Positions 34,234-44,728 of a stretch of DNA of 64,000 bases are shown piece after piece. The stretch comes from Brevibacterium permense (GTDB lineage: Bacteria > Actinomycetota > Actinomycetes > Actinomycetales > Brevibacteriaceae): NCBI RefSeq assembly GCF_013280495.1, contig NZ_JABSSX010000007.1, forward strand, positions 1-64,000, in the 5' to 3' direction. The notes below the pieces were generated by a model, which saw only the letters and a program-made list of their open reading frames with translations, was not told the origin of the DNA and searched no databases. The position numbers were made by a program, and so were the translations under genes. Numbering within the stretch: position 1 is the first letter of the stretch; each line of letters opens with the position of its first letter.

Positions 34234-34389
34234 TCACTCTTTGGGGCGTTTGAGGTAGGCCACGAGTCCGTTGTTGTCGGGGCCGGGGACGACCTGCACG
34301 AGTTCGTATCCGTCCTCGCCCCACTGGTCGAGGATCTGCTTCGTCGCGTGGACGATGAGCGGCACGGTGACGTATTCCCACTTGGTCAT
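34234..34389 (-). CDS. Small DUF4177-type protein
   Basis: A 51-residue protein: MTKWEYVTVPLIVHATKQIL, then DQWGEDGYELVQVVPGPDNN and GLVAYLKRPKE. The pattern WEYxTV...LNxxGxxGWELVxV is the DUF4177 fold, small single-domain proteins of unknown function that often precede RidA in actinomycetes. TGAGGAGAACC directly before ATG is an excellent ribosome site. It is 49 bases upstream of RidA and probably the first gene of that operon. Confidence 0.85.
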   Translation of the reverse strand: MTKWEYVTVPLIVHATKQILDQWGEDGYELVQVVPGPDNNGLVAYLKRPKE

Positions 34390-34581
34390 GGTTCTCCTCA
34401 GTTGTCGGTGCGTCGCCGAGGCGGTCCGGGTGATCCGGTATGACCAGGCTTTCCTGGTGCGGTCGACGACGCTGGTCCGTTCCCCACACTAGCCCAGACT
34501 GGGCACGCTGGGCACCTGTGTTCCGTGGGCGGCGGTCACGGCTGATTCGCTGTGACGACACCCGTGAAAGTGAGACAGCGA

Positions 34582-34610
34582 AGGCGGGGAGGATCTGGTC
34601 CTCCCCGCCT
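34582..34610. terminator. PBP gene terminator hairpin
   Basis: aggcggggagga at 34582-34593 pairs exactly with tcctccccgcct at 34599-34610. It lies 58 bases after the stop of the penicillin-binding protein gene and ends its transcript before the DUF4177 operon. Confidence 0.75.
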
Positions 34611-34668
34611 GCACCGGGACGTTCTCCGCTGGGTTCTATCGGCCTGTCACGACCGGCATCTCATCGGC

Positions 34669-37017
34669 TCAGTTGCCGCCGAGGCCAGGAGCCTCGCCGC
34701 CGCCGTCACCACCGTCGCCGTTGCCGCCGCCTCCGTTGTTTCCGGAGTTGCCGCCTCCACCGCCGCCGGTGCCGCCGCCGCCACCGGTGCCACCGCCTCC
34801 GTTGTTTCCGGAGTTGCCGCCACCGGTGCCACCACCGCCTCCGCCGGTGGACGAACCGCCGCCACCGCCGGAGCCGCCGCCGGAGAAGTACTTGCTGCTG
34901 GGCTTCGGGAACCCGGTGTTGCCCTTGGTCTCCTTCACCGCCTGGCTCATGTATGCCTGCCAGGTCTTACCGGAGATGGTCGCACCGTAGATGTGGCCTC
35001 TGACGGCGCCGGCGCCGTTGGTGCGCCAGTCGCGAGTACCCCCCGGATCACCAGTCCACACTGCTGTGGACAGGGTTTTGGTGAACCCGAGCAGCCAGGT
35101 GTGGCCGACCTCGAAGTTCGTCGTGCCGGTCTTGGCGCCTGCCGGAACTCCGATCTTCAGCGAGCTCGTCGTACCGCCGTTGAACGTCTGAGTCAGCGCG
35201 TAGGCGACGCCCTTGGCCACTTCCTTGTCGAGCACTCGCTTGCAGCCTTCGCCAGGCAGGTCGAGTTTCTCGCCGTTGCGGTCCTTGATCTCGATGATCG
35301 GCTTCGGTCCGCAGAATTCGCCTTCGTTCGCGAAGGTGGCGAACGCCGCGGCCATGGCGATCGGGGTGGTCTCCGTCGTACCGAGGATCGACGACGGTGA
35401 CAGGGCTTGGATGAAGCCGGACTTGTCCTTGTAGTCGAGCGCCTCTCCGCTGCCATAGCGGATGCCGAGGTCCATCGCGGTGTCCAAGACATCACACATG
35501 TTCAGCTGGTTGCCCATCGCCGCGTAGCCCGTGTTGACGGACTTCTTCGTCGCCTCCAGCGCGGTCATCGAACCCTTGCCTTCACCGTCGCCGGCGTTGT
35601 TCGGGTCCCAGTCTCCGCCCATATTCGGACAGCCCTCGTACTTCCAGGAGCTGGCAGGGAAGTTGCGCTTCGTCGCATTGACGGTGGTGTTGAGGCTCTT
35701 GCCTTCCTTCAGCCATGCCGTCAGGACGAAAGGCTTCCACGTCGAACCGACCTGGAAGCCACCGCCTCCGTTGTGCTTCTTGTCGACGGTGTAGTTGATC
35801 GAGGTCTTCTTGTTCTTGTCCTTCTTCTTGACCTCTCCCGCGGTGTATTCGCGGTTCTCGGCCATGGCGATGACTTCACCGGTTCCAGGTTCGATCGTCA
35901 CCAGGGCGTGACCGGCGCCGGAGGGGTCGCCGACGGGGACGCGCTTCTTGATCTCCTTGTCCGCGATCTTCTGGATATCGGGATTGAGGCTCGTCTTGAT
36001 CTTCAGACCGCCTCGTTGGAGGAAGGCCAGTCGTTCGTCAGCCGTGTCGCCGAAGGTGTCATCATTCATGATGACGTTCTGGACATAGTTGCAGAAGAAT
36101 TCTGCCTTGCTCTTGGCTGCCGAACAGCCGTTCGGGGTCTCATGCAGGTCGAGGTCGAGGTCGGTCTTGACCGCCTTGTCGTATTCCTTCTGCGTGATGT
36201 GGTCGTATTTGAGCATCTGCCCGAGCACGGTGTTGCGACGCTTGAGCACCTGGTCGGGGAACCGCTGCGGGTTGAACGCCGACGGGTTCTGCACGATGCC
36301 GGCGAGCATCGCCGACTGCTGGATGTTGAGATCCTTCGCGTGGATGCCCCAGTACCGGTAGGCGGCAGCTTCGACGCCGTAGACGTTCGGGGATCCCGAG
36401 TAGTTGTTGATGTTCATGTAGCGGTTGAGGATTTCCTTCTTGGAGTACTTCTTCTCAACCGCGACAGCGAGTTTAGCCTCACGCAGCTTGCGCGCATAGC
36501 CGGCAGTGCCGTCGGACTCCTTCGCCGCTGCCACACCTTCAGCGTCCTCCTCGGCGTTCGCGTTCTCTGCCAGTACGTTCTTCACGTACTGCTGGGTCAG
36601 CGTCGATCCGCCCTGAGTCGTCGAAGACACCATGTTGTGCACCGCTGCACGAGCGATGCCCGCGATGTCGACGCCGCCGTGCTCGAAGTACCGGTAATCC
36701 TCGACGGCGATCGTCGCGTTCTGCATGTCCTGCGAGATCTCATCCAACGGCACCTCCTGGCGGTTCTGCCAGTAGAAGTCCGCGATCTCGGAACCGTCGG
36801 AGGCAAGCATCGTCGACTTCTCTCCCAGATCCTTGATCTCCAAGGTCGCGGGAAGTGAATCGAAGATCTCGACAGCGCTGTTCGCGCTGGCTGTTGCGAC
36901 ACCGACTCCGGGAATGGCCAGACCGGCAGCGACGATTCCCGCCACCGCGCTGACGGCCACGAACTGCATGAACGCGCCCATTTTCGTGGGTGGGGCGTTT
37001 GACTCAGGAGACACCAT
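34669..37017 (-). CDS. Class A penicillin-binding protein (transglycosylase/transpeptidase)
   Basis: A 782-residue peptidoglycan synthase like mycobacterial PonA2. One N-terminal helix (MQFVAVSAVAGIVAAGLAI). GT51 glycosyltransferase motifs: EDYRYFEHGGVDIAGIARA with the catalytic Glu, GGSTLTQQYVKN, and KKYSKKEILNRYMN. Transpeptidase motifs: VGSTWKPF (SxxK), TKKSVNTGY (SxN) and AKTGTT (KTG). The last 85 residues are Gly-rich (GGGGSGGGG with SGNNGGGG units). No PASTA domain is seen. TAAACT lies 7 bases before ATG 37017, so it is probably leaderless. A monofunctional start of the Nudix/RidA operon lies just downstream. Confidence 0.94.
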   Translation of the reverse strand: MVSPESNAPPTKMGAFMQFVAVSAVAGIVAAGLAIPGVGVATASANSAVEIFDSLPATLEIKDLGEKSTMLASDGSEIADFYWQNRQEVPLDEISQDMQNATIAVEDYRYFEHGGVDIAGIARAAVHNMVSSTTQGGSTLTQQYVKNVLAENANAEEDAEGVAAAKESDGTAGYARKLREAKLAVAVEKKYSKKEILNRYMNINNYSGSPNVYGVEAAAYRYWGIHAKDLNIQQSAMLAGIVQNPSAFNPQRFPDQVLKRRNTVLGQMLKYDHITQKEYDKAVKTDLDLDLHETPNGCSAAKSKAEFFCNYVQNVIMNDDTFGDTADERLAFLQRGGLKIKTSLNPDIQKIADKEIKKRVPVGDPSGAGHALVTIEPGTGEVIAMAENREYTAGEVKKKDKNKKTSINYTVDKKHNGGGGFQVGSTWKPFVLTAWLKEGKSLNTTVNATKRNFPASSWKYEGCPNMGGDWDPNNAGDGEGKGSMTALEATKKSVNTGYAAMGNQLNMCDVLDTAMDLGIRYGSGEALDYKDKSGFIQALSPSSILGTTETTPIAMAAAFATFANEGEFCGPKPIIEIKDRNGEKLDLPGEGCKRVLDKEVAKGVAYALTQTFNGGTTSSLKIGVPAGAKTGTTNFEVGHTWLLGFTKTLSTAVWTGDPGGTRDWRTNGAGAVRGHIYGATISGKTWQAYMSQAVKETKGNTGFPKPSSKYFSGGGSGGGGGSSTGGGGGGTGGGNSGNNGGGGTGGGGGTGGGGGGNSGNNGGGGNGDGGDGGGEAPGLGGN

Positions 37018-37072
37018 GGTAGCCAGTTTAACGAATTTGCCTTGTGCAAATCTTCAGAAACCGCTGAACGGG

Positions 37073-38020
37073 CTAGGCCTTTGCGACGAGTTCCAAGACG
37101 CTGACTTCGGGTCGGCAGGCGAAACGCACTGGTGAGTACGGTGAGAATCCGAGACCGGCGGAGATGGCGACGAGGCTCTTTCGGTACGGAAAGACTCCGC
37201 GTGCGCGTGTCCGATCGAGGTCGCAGTTCGTCACCGGCGCGCCCCAGAAGGGCACGCGGATCTGTCCCCCGTGAGTGTGTCCGGCCATGATGAGGTCCGC
37301 CCTCGCCGAGGCGAACGCCTCCAAGGTCCGCGAATACGGGGCGTGTGTCACGCCGACTTTGAGGTCGGCCTCGGGATCGAACCGCGGATGCTCGATCTCG
37401 CCTTCGCCGGGCTCTCCCCCGCTCCACCGGATCCGGTCGCGGTCGATATGGGCGTCGCCGAGCCCGGAGAAGTGGATCCGGGTGCCCTTGATCGTCAGGG
37501 TCGCCTCGGTGTTGTCGAGGAAATGCCATCCCTGGCCTCCGTCCTCGGAACTCGACGGGGATGTCGGTTCTTCGAATCCGCGGACGAGGGCCCCGACGTC
37601 GAGATCGGGGTTCACTCGGTGTTTGACCTGGGACGGCGATCGCAGATACTTCGCGGGATTCTTCGCCTGAGGGGAGAAGAAGTCATTTGACCCCAGGACG
37701 AAGACTCCGGGTGTGTCGAGCAGACCGGAGAAGACGTCGAGGACGTCGGGCACGATATCGGCCGAGAGGTTGTCACCGGTGTTGACGACGACGTCCGGTT
37801 CGAGCCGGGTGAGCGCTTTGACCCAGGAGGCACGGTGCTTCTGCCAGGGCGCCAGGTGCAGGTCGGCGACGTGGAGGATCCGGATGGATTCGGCTCCGGC
37901 AGGCAGGATCGGCAGGGTGTGGCGGCGGATGGCGAAGAGGTGGGGTTCGATGACCGCACCCCAGATTCCGGCGGCCGTGGGGGCGGCCAGAGCACCGGCG
38001 AGGAGAGCGCGCTTCTTCAT
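37073..38020 (-). CDS. Metallophosphoesterase with N-terminal signal/anchor
   Basis: A 315-residue calcineurin-like phosphoesterase. The N-terminus MKKRALLAGALAAPTAAGIWGA is a signal or membrane anchor. Metal motifs are complete: VADLHLAP (DxH), NTGDNLS (GD), LGSNDFF (GN-type, with Ser before Asn), and MAGHTHGGQIRVP. The PBP-metallophosphoesterase pair is conserved in actinomycetes, next to cell-wall genes, and the substrate is unknown. TAGAGT 7 bases before the ATG indicates a leaderless mRNA. The start chosen gives a normal signal; the longer frame runs into a repeat element. Confidence 0.9.
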   Translation of the reverse strand: MKKRALLAGALAAPTAAGIWGAVIEPHLFAIRRHTLPILPAGAESIRILHVADLHLAPWQKHRASWVKALTRLEPDVVVNTGDNLSADIVPDVLDVFSGLLDTPGVFVLGSNDFFSPQAKNPAKYLRSPSQVKHRVNPDLDVGALVRGFEEPTSPSSSEDGGQGWHFLDNTEATLTIKGTRIHFSGLGDAHIDRDRIRWSGGEPGEGEIEHPRFDPEADLKVGVTHAPYSRTLEAFASARADLIMAGHTHGGQIRVPFWGAPVTNCDLDRTRARGVFPYRKSLVAISAGLGFSPYSPVRFACRPEVSVLELVAKA

Positions 38021-38046
38021 TCCCCCAACTCTATCCGCTCCCAGGA

Positions 38047-38106
38047 CTACCTGACGGCGGCCCAGCAACCTGGCGCGAGGTTGCTGGGCCGCCGTCAGGT
38101 AGCAAT
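38047..38106. repeat. Palindromic repeat element, copy 1
   Basis: Arms ctacctgacggcggcccagc... at 38047-38070 and 38079-38102 are exactly complementary (24 bp, 8-nt loop). The element continues to 38106 and further into the znuB gene: TAA and the last codons are shared with copy 2 at 56834-56902. It separates znuB from the metallophosphoesterase gene and could act as a terminator. Confidence 0.85.
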
Positions 38107-39014
38107 TAGGGGGTGGGGCTGGGGGTGTTGTGTTCTTTCGCGGCGCGGTGGGCGCGGCGACGGTGCAGGGATTTCATCCGGCGACCGCCGACGAGGCGAC
38201 AGACGACGTAGATGAGGAACGAGATCGTCGTGACGAACGGGCTGATCGGGACCACCGGCGAACCGAGCGCGATGAGGATGCCACCGACCGAGGCGGTCAC
38301 GGCGAAGATCACGCTGAGCACCGGAACCCACACCGGAGAGGCCGAGAGCTGAGTCGCCGCGGCGGCCGGCGTGATGAGGAGAGCGAGGACGAGCAGGACA
38401 CCGACGACCTGCACACTCAGCGCCACCGCGAGGCCGAGGGTGAGCATGAAGACGATGGTGAGCACACTGACAGGCACACCTTTGGCCCGTGCCACCTCGG
38501 GGTCGAGGCTGGAGAACATGAGCGGCCGCCAGACGATCGCCAACACCACGAGTACGGCCAGCGCACAGATGATGAGGGTGAGGATCTGGCCGGGTGTGAT
38601 CGCGACGATCTGGCCGGTGAGCAGCCCGAACTTGCTCGCCGCTCGCCCGTCGTAGAGGGCGAGGAAGAGGATCGCCAGTCCCAGGCCGAAGGGCATGAGG
38701 ACGCCGATGATCGCGTTCTTCTCCGAATCCTTGGCCCCGCCGATGCCGATGATGAGAGCGGCGACGACGGACCCGACGATCGACCCGGTGACGACGTCGA
38801 AGCCGACGAGCAGAGCGAAGGCGGCACCGGCGAAGGAGAGTTCGGAGACCCCGTGGACGGCGAAAGGGATGTCCCGAGCCATGACGAAGACGCTGATGAG
38901 GCCTCCGACAACGCCGAGCAGCGCCGCGGCGATGAGCGAATTGGCCAGCAGCGCGACGAGTTCGCCGTAGTCCTCGAAGGTGAAGAGGTTGGCGAAGATC
39001 TCAGGAATGCTCAT
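38106..39014 (-). CDS. znuB: Zinc/manganese ABC transporter permease
   Basis: A 302-residue ABC-3 family permease with about 8-9 hydrophobic segments. FAVHGVSELSFAGAAFALLVG is the conserved coupling region, and GVPVSVLTIVFMLTLGLAVALSVQVVGVLLVLALLITPAAAA is the family signature. It is the membrane channel for the metal bound by the lipoprotein at 39883. It overlaps the ATPase gene by 4 bases. The last codons and the TAA stop lie in the palindromic repeat element. Confidence 0.93.
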   Translation of the reverse strand: MSIPEIFANLFTFEDYGELVALLANSLIAAALLGVVGGLISVFVMARDIPFAVHGVSELSFAGAAFALLVGFDVVTGSIVGSVVAALIIGIGGAKDSEKNAIIGVLMPFGLGLAILFLALYDGRAASKFGLLTGQIVAITPGQILTLIICALAVLVVLAIVWRPLMFSSLDPEVARAKGVPVSVLTIVFMLTLGLAVALSVQVVGVLLVLALLITPAAAATQLSASPVWVPVLSVIFAVTASVGGILIALGSPVVPISPFVTTISFLIYVVCRLVGGRRMKSLHRRRAHRAAKEHNTPSPTP

Positions 39015-39880
39015 CGGTTCACCACCGTCCCGTCGAGGTCGAAGGAGTCATCGGGCAGGTTGTGGTGGTCGACGCATTCCTCTTCACCGCCGACGACGAC
39101 GAGGCGGCCGCCGACGCGGACCACTTCGACCGGAGCTCCGTAGAGGCGGGACAGCGATTCGGTGGTCATCACCTCGGCGGGGGTTCCGATGAGGAAATGC
39201 CCGCCGACGATATAGAGCACTCGGTCGACATACGGCAGGATCGGGTTGATCTCGTGGGTGACGAAGACGACGGCGGCATCGCGTTTGACCCGCTGTTCGT
39301 GCAGCAGTGCGGCCACCACCTGCTGGTGGTGCAGATCGAGGGACAGCAGCGGTTCGTCGCAGAGCAGCACCGTGGGATCGTTGGCCAGGGCCTGGGCCAC
39401 ACGCAGTCGCTGCATCTCACCGCCGGAGACCGTGCCGGCGGGGGCGTCGGCATAGTCGGTGGCGCCGACGGAGGCCAAGAGGTCTTCGACCTTCTTCTTT
39501 CGTCCCCGGGACAGCAGGCCCATCCCCCACCGGTGACCGTCGATGCCCATGCGCACCAGATCGCGGCCGCGCATCGGAGTGTGCGGATCGATTCCGCGCT
39601 GCTGCGGAATGTAGCCGATGGCAGGATTGCCCTTGTGCACTTCCCGACCGCCGACCTCAGCGGTGCCGGCCGACAGCGCATTCTGTCCCAGCAGCACCTT
39701 GAGCAGGGAGGTCTTTCCCGTGCCGTTGGGGCCGAGCACGGCGAGGAACTCCCCGGGCGCGACGTCGAGGTCGAGATCGTGCCAGAGCACTCGCGGGCCG
39801 AACCGCAGTTCGGCGTCGCGCAGTCGAATCACCGGCTCCCGTCGTATTGCCGGTGCGGAAGCGTCGGATTCCTTGGCCAT
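39011..39880 (-). CDS. znuC: Zinc/manganese ABC transporter ATP-binding protein
   Basis: A 289-residue ABC ATPase. Walker A GPNGTGKTSLLK, Q-loop GYIPQQRGID, signature VSGGEMQRLRVAQAL, Walker B VLLCDEPLLSLD, and the switch His in VFVTHEINPI. It powers the permease. The start at 39880 lies 2 bases after the substrate-binding protein stop, so the three genes form one operon in the order znuA-znuC-znuB. Confidence 0.94.
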   Translation of the reverse strand: MAKESDASAPAIRREPVIRLRDAELRFGPRVLWHDLDLDVAPGEFLAVLGPNGTGKTSLLKVLLGQNALSAGTAEVGGREVHKGNPAIGYIPQQRGIDPHTPMRGRDLVRMGIDGHRWGMGLLSRGRKKKVEDLLASVGATDYADAPAGTVSGGEMQRLRVAQALANDPTVLLCDEPLLSLDLHHQQVVAALLHEQRVKRDAAVVFVTHEINPILPYVDRVLYIVGGHFLIGTPAEVMTTESLSRLYGAPVEVVRVGGRLVVVGGEEECVDHHNLPDDSFDLDGTVVNR

Positions 39881-39882
39881 GT

Positions 39883-40953
39883 TCAGTGCTTGTGCCCTTC
39901 GAGTGCGGTTGAGATTTCGGTGATGTAGCCACCCATCCAGTCGGCGTAGTGCGTTCCCGAAGGCATGGTCTCGGCGAGGTCGACGACCGGGACGTCGGAG
40001 TCCTCAGCGGTGGACTTCAAGGCCTCTGCCTGCGGACCTGCCGCTTGAGTATTGTATCCAAGCAGCACGGCATCTCCATCGGAGATCTGCTTCTCAGCGG
40101 CCTTGAGCACCAGCGGCGGCACATCGTTGCCCTCTTCGACGGCGGCGAGGAACTCCATCGAGGTGACGTTCTCGAGCCCCATATCGTCGAACAGCCACAG
40201 CGGAATCGGTTCGGTCGCAGCGACCTTCTCGCCGCCGTGCTCCTTCTTCACCGCATCGATATCGTCCTGCAGGGCGGTCAGCTGCGCCTTGTACTCCTTC
40301 GCGTTCTCCTCGAACTCGCCCTGACGTTCGGGCAGGGCCTCGCCGAGGTGACTCGCCGCTTCGTCGACGAGCTTCGTCATCGTCGGAACCGAATACCACA
40401 GGTGTTCGTTGAATGATCCGTGATCATGGCCTTCATGGCCCTCTTCATCGTGGCCCTCTGCGGCATGTTCATGATCATGTGCCTCCTCACCTTCGTGAGC
40501 GTGCCCGCCGCCGTGGGCTTCCTCGTCGTCATGGCCGTCACCGTGCTCATGGTCGTGGGGCTCGTTGCCGAGGCCTTCCGAGCCGGGCAGGCCCGAGATC
40601 GAAACGGTATCGATGATGTCGACGTCAGTACCGGAGGCATCGAGCATTCCGGTCATGAATGCGTCGTAGCCGCCGCCGTTCTGAACCACAAGGTCGGCCT
40701 TCGACAATTTGAGACGGTCCTGCGTGGTCGCCTCGTAGGAATGCGGATCCTGGTTCGGATCATCGATGATCGGGCTCACCTCGGCGAAGTCGCCGGCCAC
40801 CTTGGAGACGATGTCGGCGTAGACATTCGTCGAGGTCACCACGCGCAGAGCACCGGTGTCGGCTTCGGAGGCCTGTCCCCCACAGCCGCTGAGGACCAGC
40901 GCCGCCGAGGAGGCGATGGCAGCGGAAGTAAGAAGAATGCGCGAGGAGGTCAT
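39883..40953 (-). CDS. znuA: Zinc/manganese ABC transporter substrate-binding lipoprotein, His-rich
   Basis: A 356-residue cluster A-I solute-binding protein. Signal with lipobox LVLSGC (Cys24), so anchored outside the membrane. Metal ligands are likely in DPNQDPHSYEATTQDRLKL and NEHLWYSVPTM. Between residues about 130 and 180 there is a His/Asp/Glu-rich loop (PHDHEHGDGHDDEEAHGGGH and HEGEEAHDHEHAAEGHDEEG), the mark of zinc-specific ZnuA that delivers or senses zinc. It heads the operon, and AT-rich DNA upstream probably holds the promoter and a metalloregulator site. Confidence 0.93.
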   Translation of the reverse strand: MTSSRILLTSAAIASSAALVLSGCGGQASEADTGALRVVTSTNVYADIVSKVAGDFAEVSPIIDDPNQDPHSYEATTQDRLKLSKADLVVQNGGGYDAFMTGMLDASGTDVDIIDTVSISGLPGSEGLGNEPHDHEHGDGHDDEEAHGGGHAHEGEEAHDHEHAAEGHDEEGHEGHDHGSFNEHLWYSVPTMTKLVDEAASHLGEALPERQGEFEENAKEYKAQLTALQDDIDAVKKEHGGEKVAATEPIPLWLFDDMGLENVTSMEFLAAVEEGNDVPPLVLKAAEKQISDGDAVLLGYNTQAAGPQAEALKSTAEDSDVPVVDLAETMPSGTHYADWMGGYITEISTALEGHKH

Positions 40954-41268
40954 GAGGAGCCTTTCTAAGGCATCGTGGATGAAGCAACATCGTCGACGAT
41001 ACTCAGATCAGAGGCCCGCCACTAATATAAATATTTATATATAGCGAGACTTTTATATGTTCTGGCCACTTTCGACGCTTTGCACCCATACCGTCACCCG
41101 AGGTCCGCTCGTTCAAGGCGGAGCGCACTTTTCGCTCCGTGTACCGCGTGCAATCTGCGGTTGCGCTTGAACGAGTTCGACCGGCGTGCGGGAACTCTGG
41201 ATAAACTAGCGTTGCCTTGAACGAGACTGCCGCTGACGGGCAGTCGAGTGCGACTGTGGGAACCAACG
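40954..41268 (-). promoter_or_regulatory. znu operon upstream region with an AT-rich palindrome
   Basis: 315 bases between asd's terminator and znuA. atataaatatttatat at 41025-41040 is a perfect 16-bp palindrome in otherwise GC-rich DNA and probably contains the -10 and an operator, perhaps for Zur. CTTGAACGAG occurs at 41166-41175 and 41216-41225, and its inverse at 41108-41117. Confidence 0.5.
41108..41225. repeat. Three copies of CTTGAACGAG
   Basis: The 10-mer lies at 41166-41175 and 41216-41225 on + (exactly 50 bases apart) and in inverted form at 41108-41117. Three exact copies in 118 bases are far above chance. Confidence 0.7.
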
Positions 41269-41300
41269 AACCGCCCGGAAGCGGGTGCTTCCGGGCGGTT
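41269..41300. terminator. lysC-asd operon terminator
   Basis: aaccgcccggaagc at 41269-41282 pairs exactly with gcttccgggcggtt at 41287-41300 around a 4-nt loop, 62 bases after the asd stop. Confidence 0.8.
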
Positions 41301-41361
41301 GCGATCCGCAGCGGACTGCTGCACGTCACCGGTCAACGCCGGCGATCAGCAATCGAGTTGC

Positions 41362-43736
<2,375 letters not shown>

Positions 43737-43748
43737 TGCAGTATCTTC

Positions 43749-43889
43749 CTTATCGCTGATAAGTTCCGTGCCAGGCGATCGATTCCATGGTTCCAAACAT
43801 GGAGGTCTCGTGCTGCATCGATCAGGATTTCAGCCGTGTCGGGCTCCCGGCACCTGAACCATTGTATGAGTTAGGTCATTTCGGTTCAC
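43749..43889 (-). promoter_or_regulatory. lysC promoter and leader
   Basis: On the minus strand GTGAAC (43889-43884) and TACAAT (43866-43861) are 17 bases apart, a good -35/-10 pair, giving a leader of about 120 bases. In the leader CTTATC-GCT-GATAAG (43749-43763) forms a short inverted repeat just before the ribosome site. The rest of the gap up to recR (to 44122) shows no gene. Confidence 0.55.
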
Positions 43890-44122
43890 CTTCGCCCGTC
43901 ATTCAGACACTGCCTGACCGGGCCGAATGTCCGCACGTGCAGACCCGAGCGTTGACTGTGCACAAAGGCGAGACGGCGGTTGGTCACCGGGCGTTCAGCC
44001 CCTGCTCAGAAATCGTTATAAACGGGACGTCCGAGCTGGATGAACGGGGACGTTTGAGCTCGGCGAGTCACTCGAGCAGGTGCGGAAGATCCGTGAAGCC
44101 GAGAGTCTTCCCGCCGAGGCGC

Positions 44123-44724
<602 letters not shown>

Positions 44725-44728
<4 letters not shown>

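Noticed and set aside
34669..34900. Gly-rich end of the PBP considered as a misread of another frame
   Set aside because: The frame is continuous and the repeats are in phase; such tails occur in actinobacterial PBPs.
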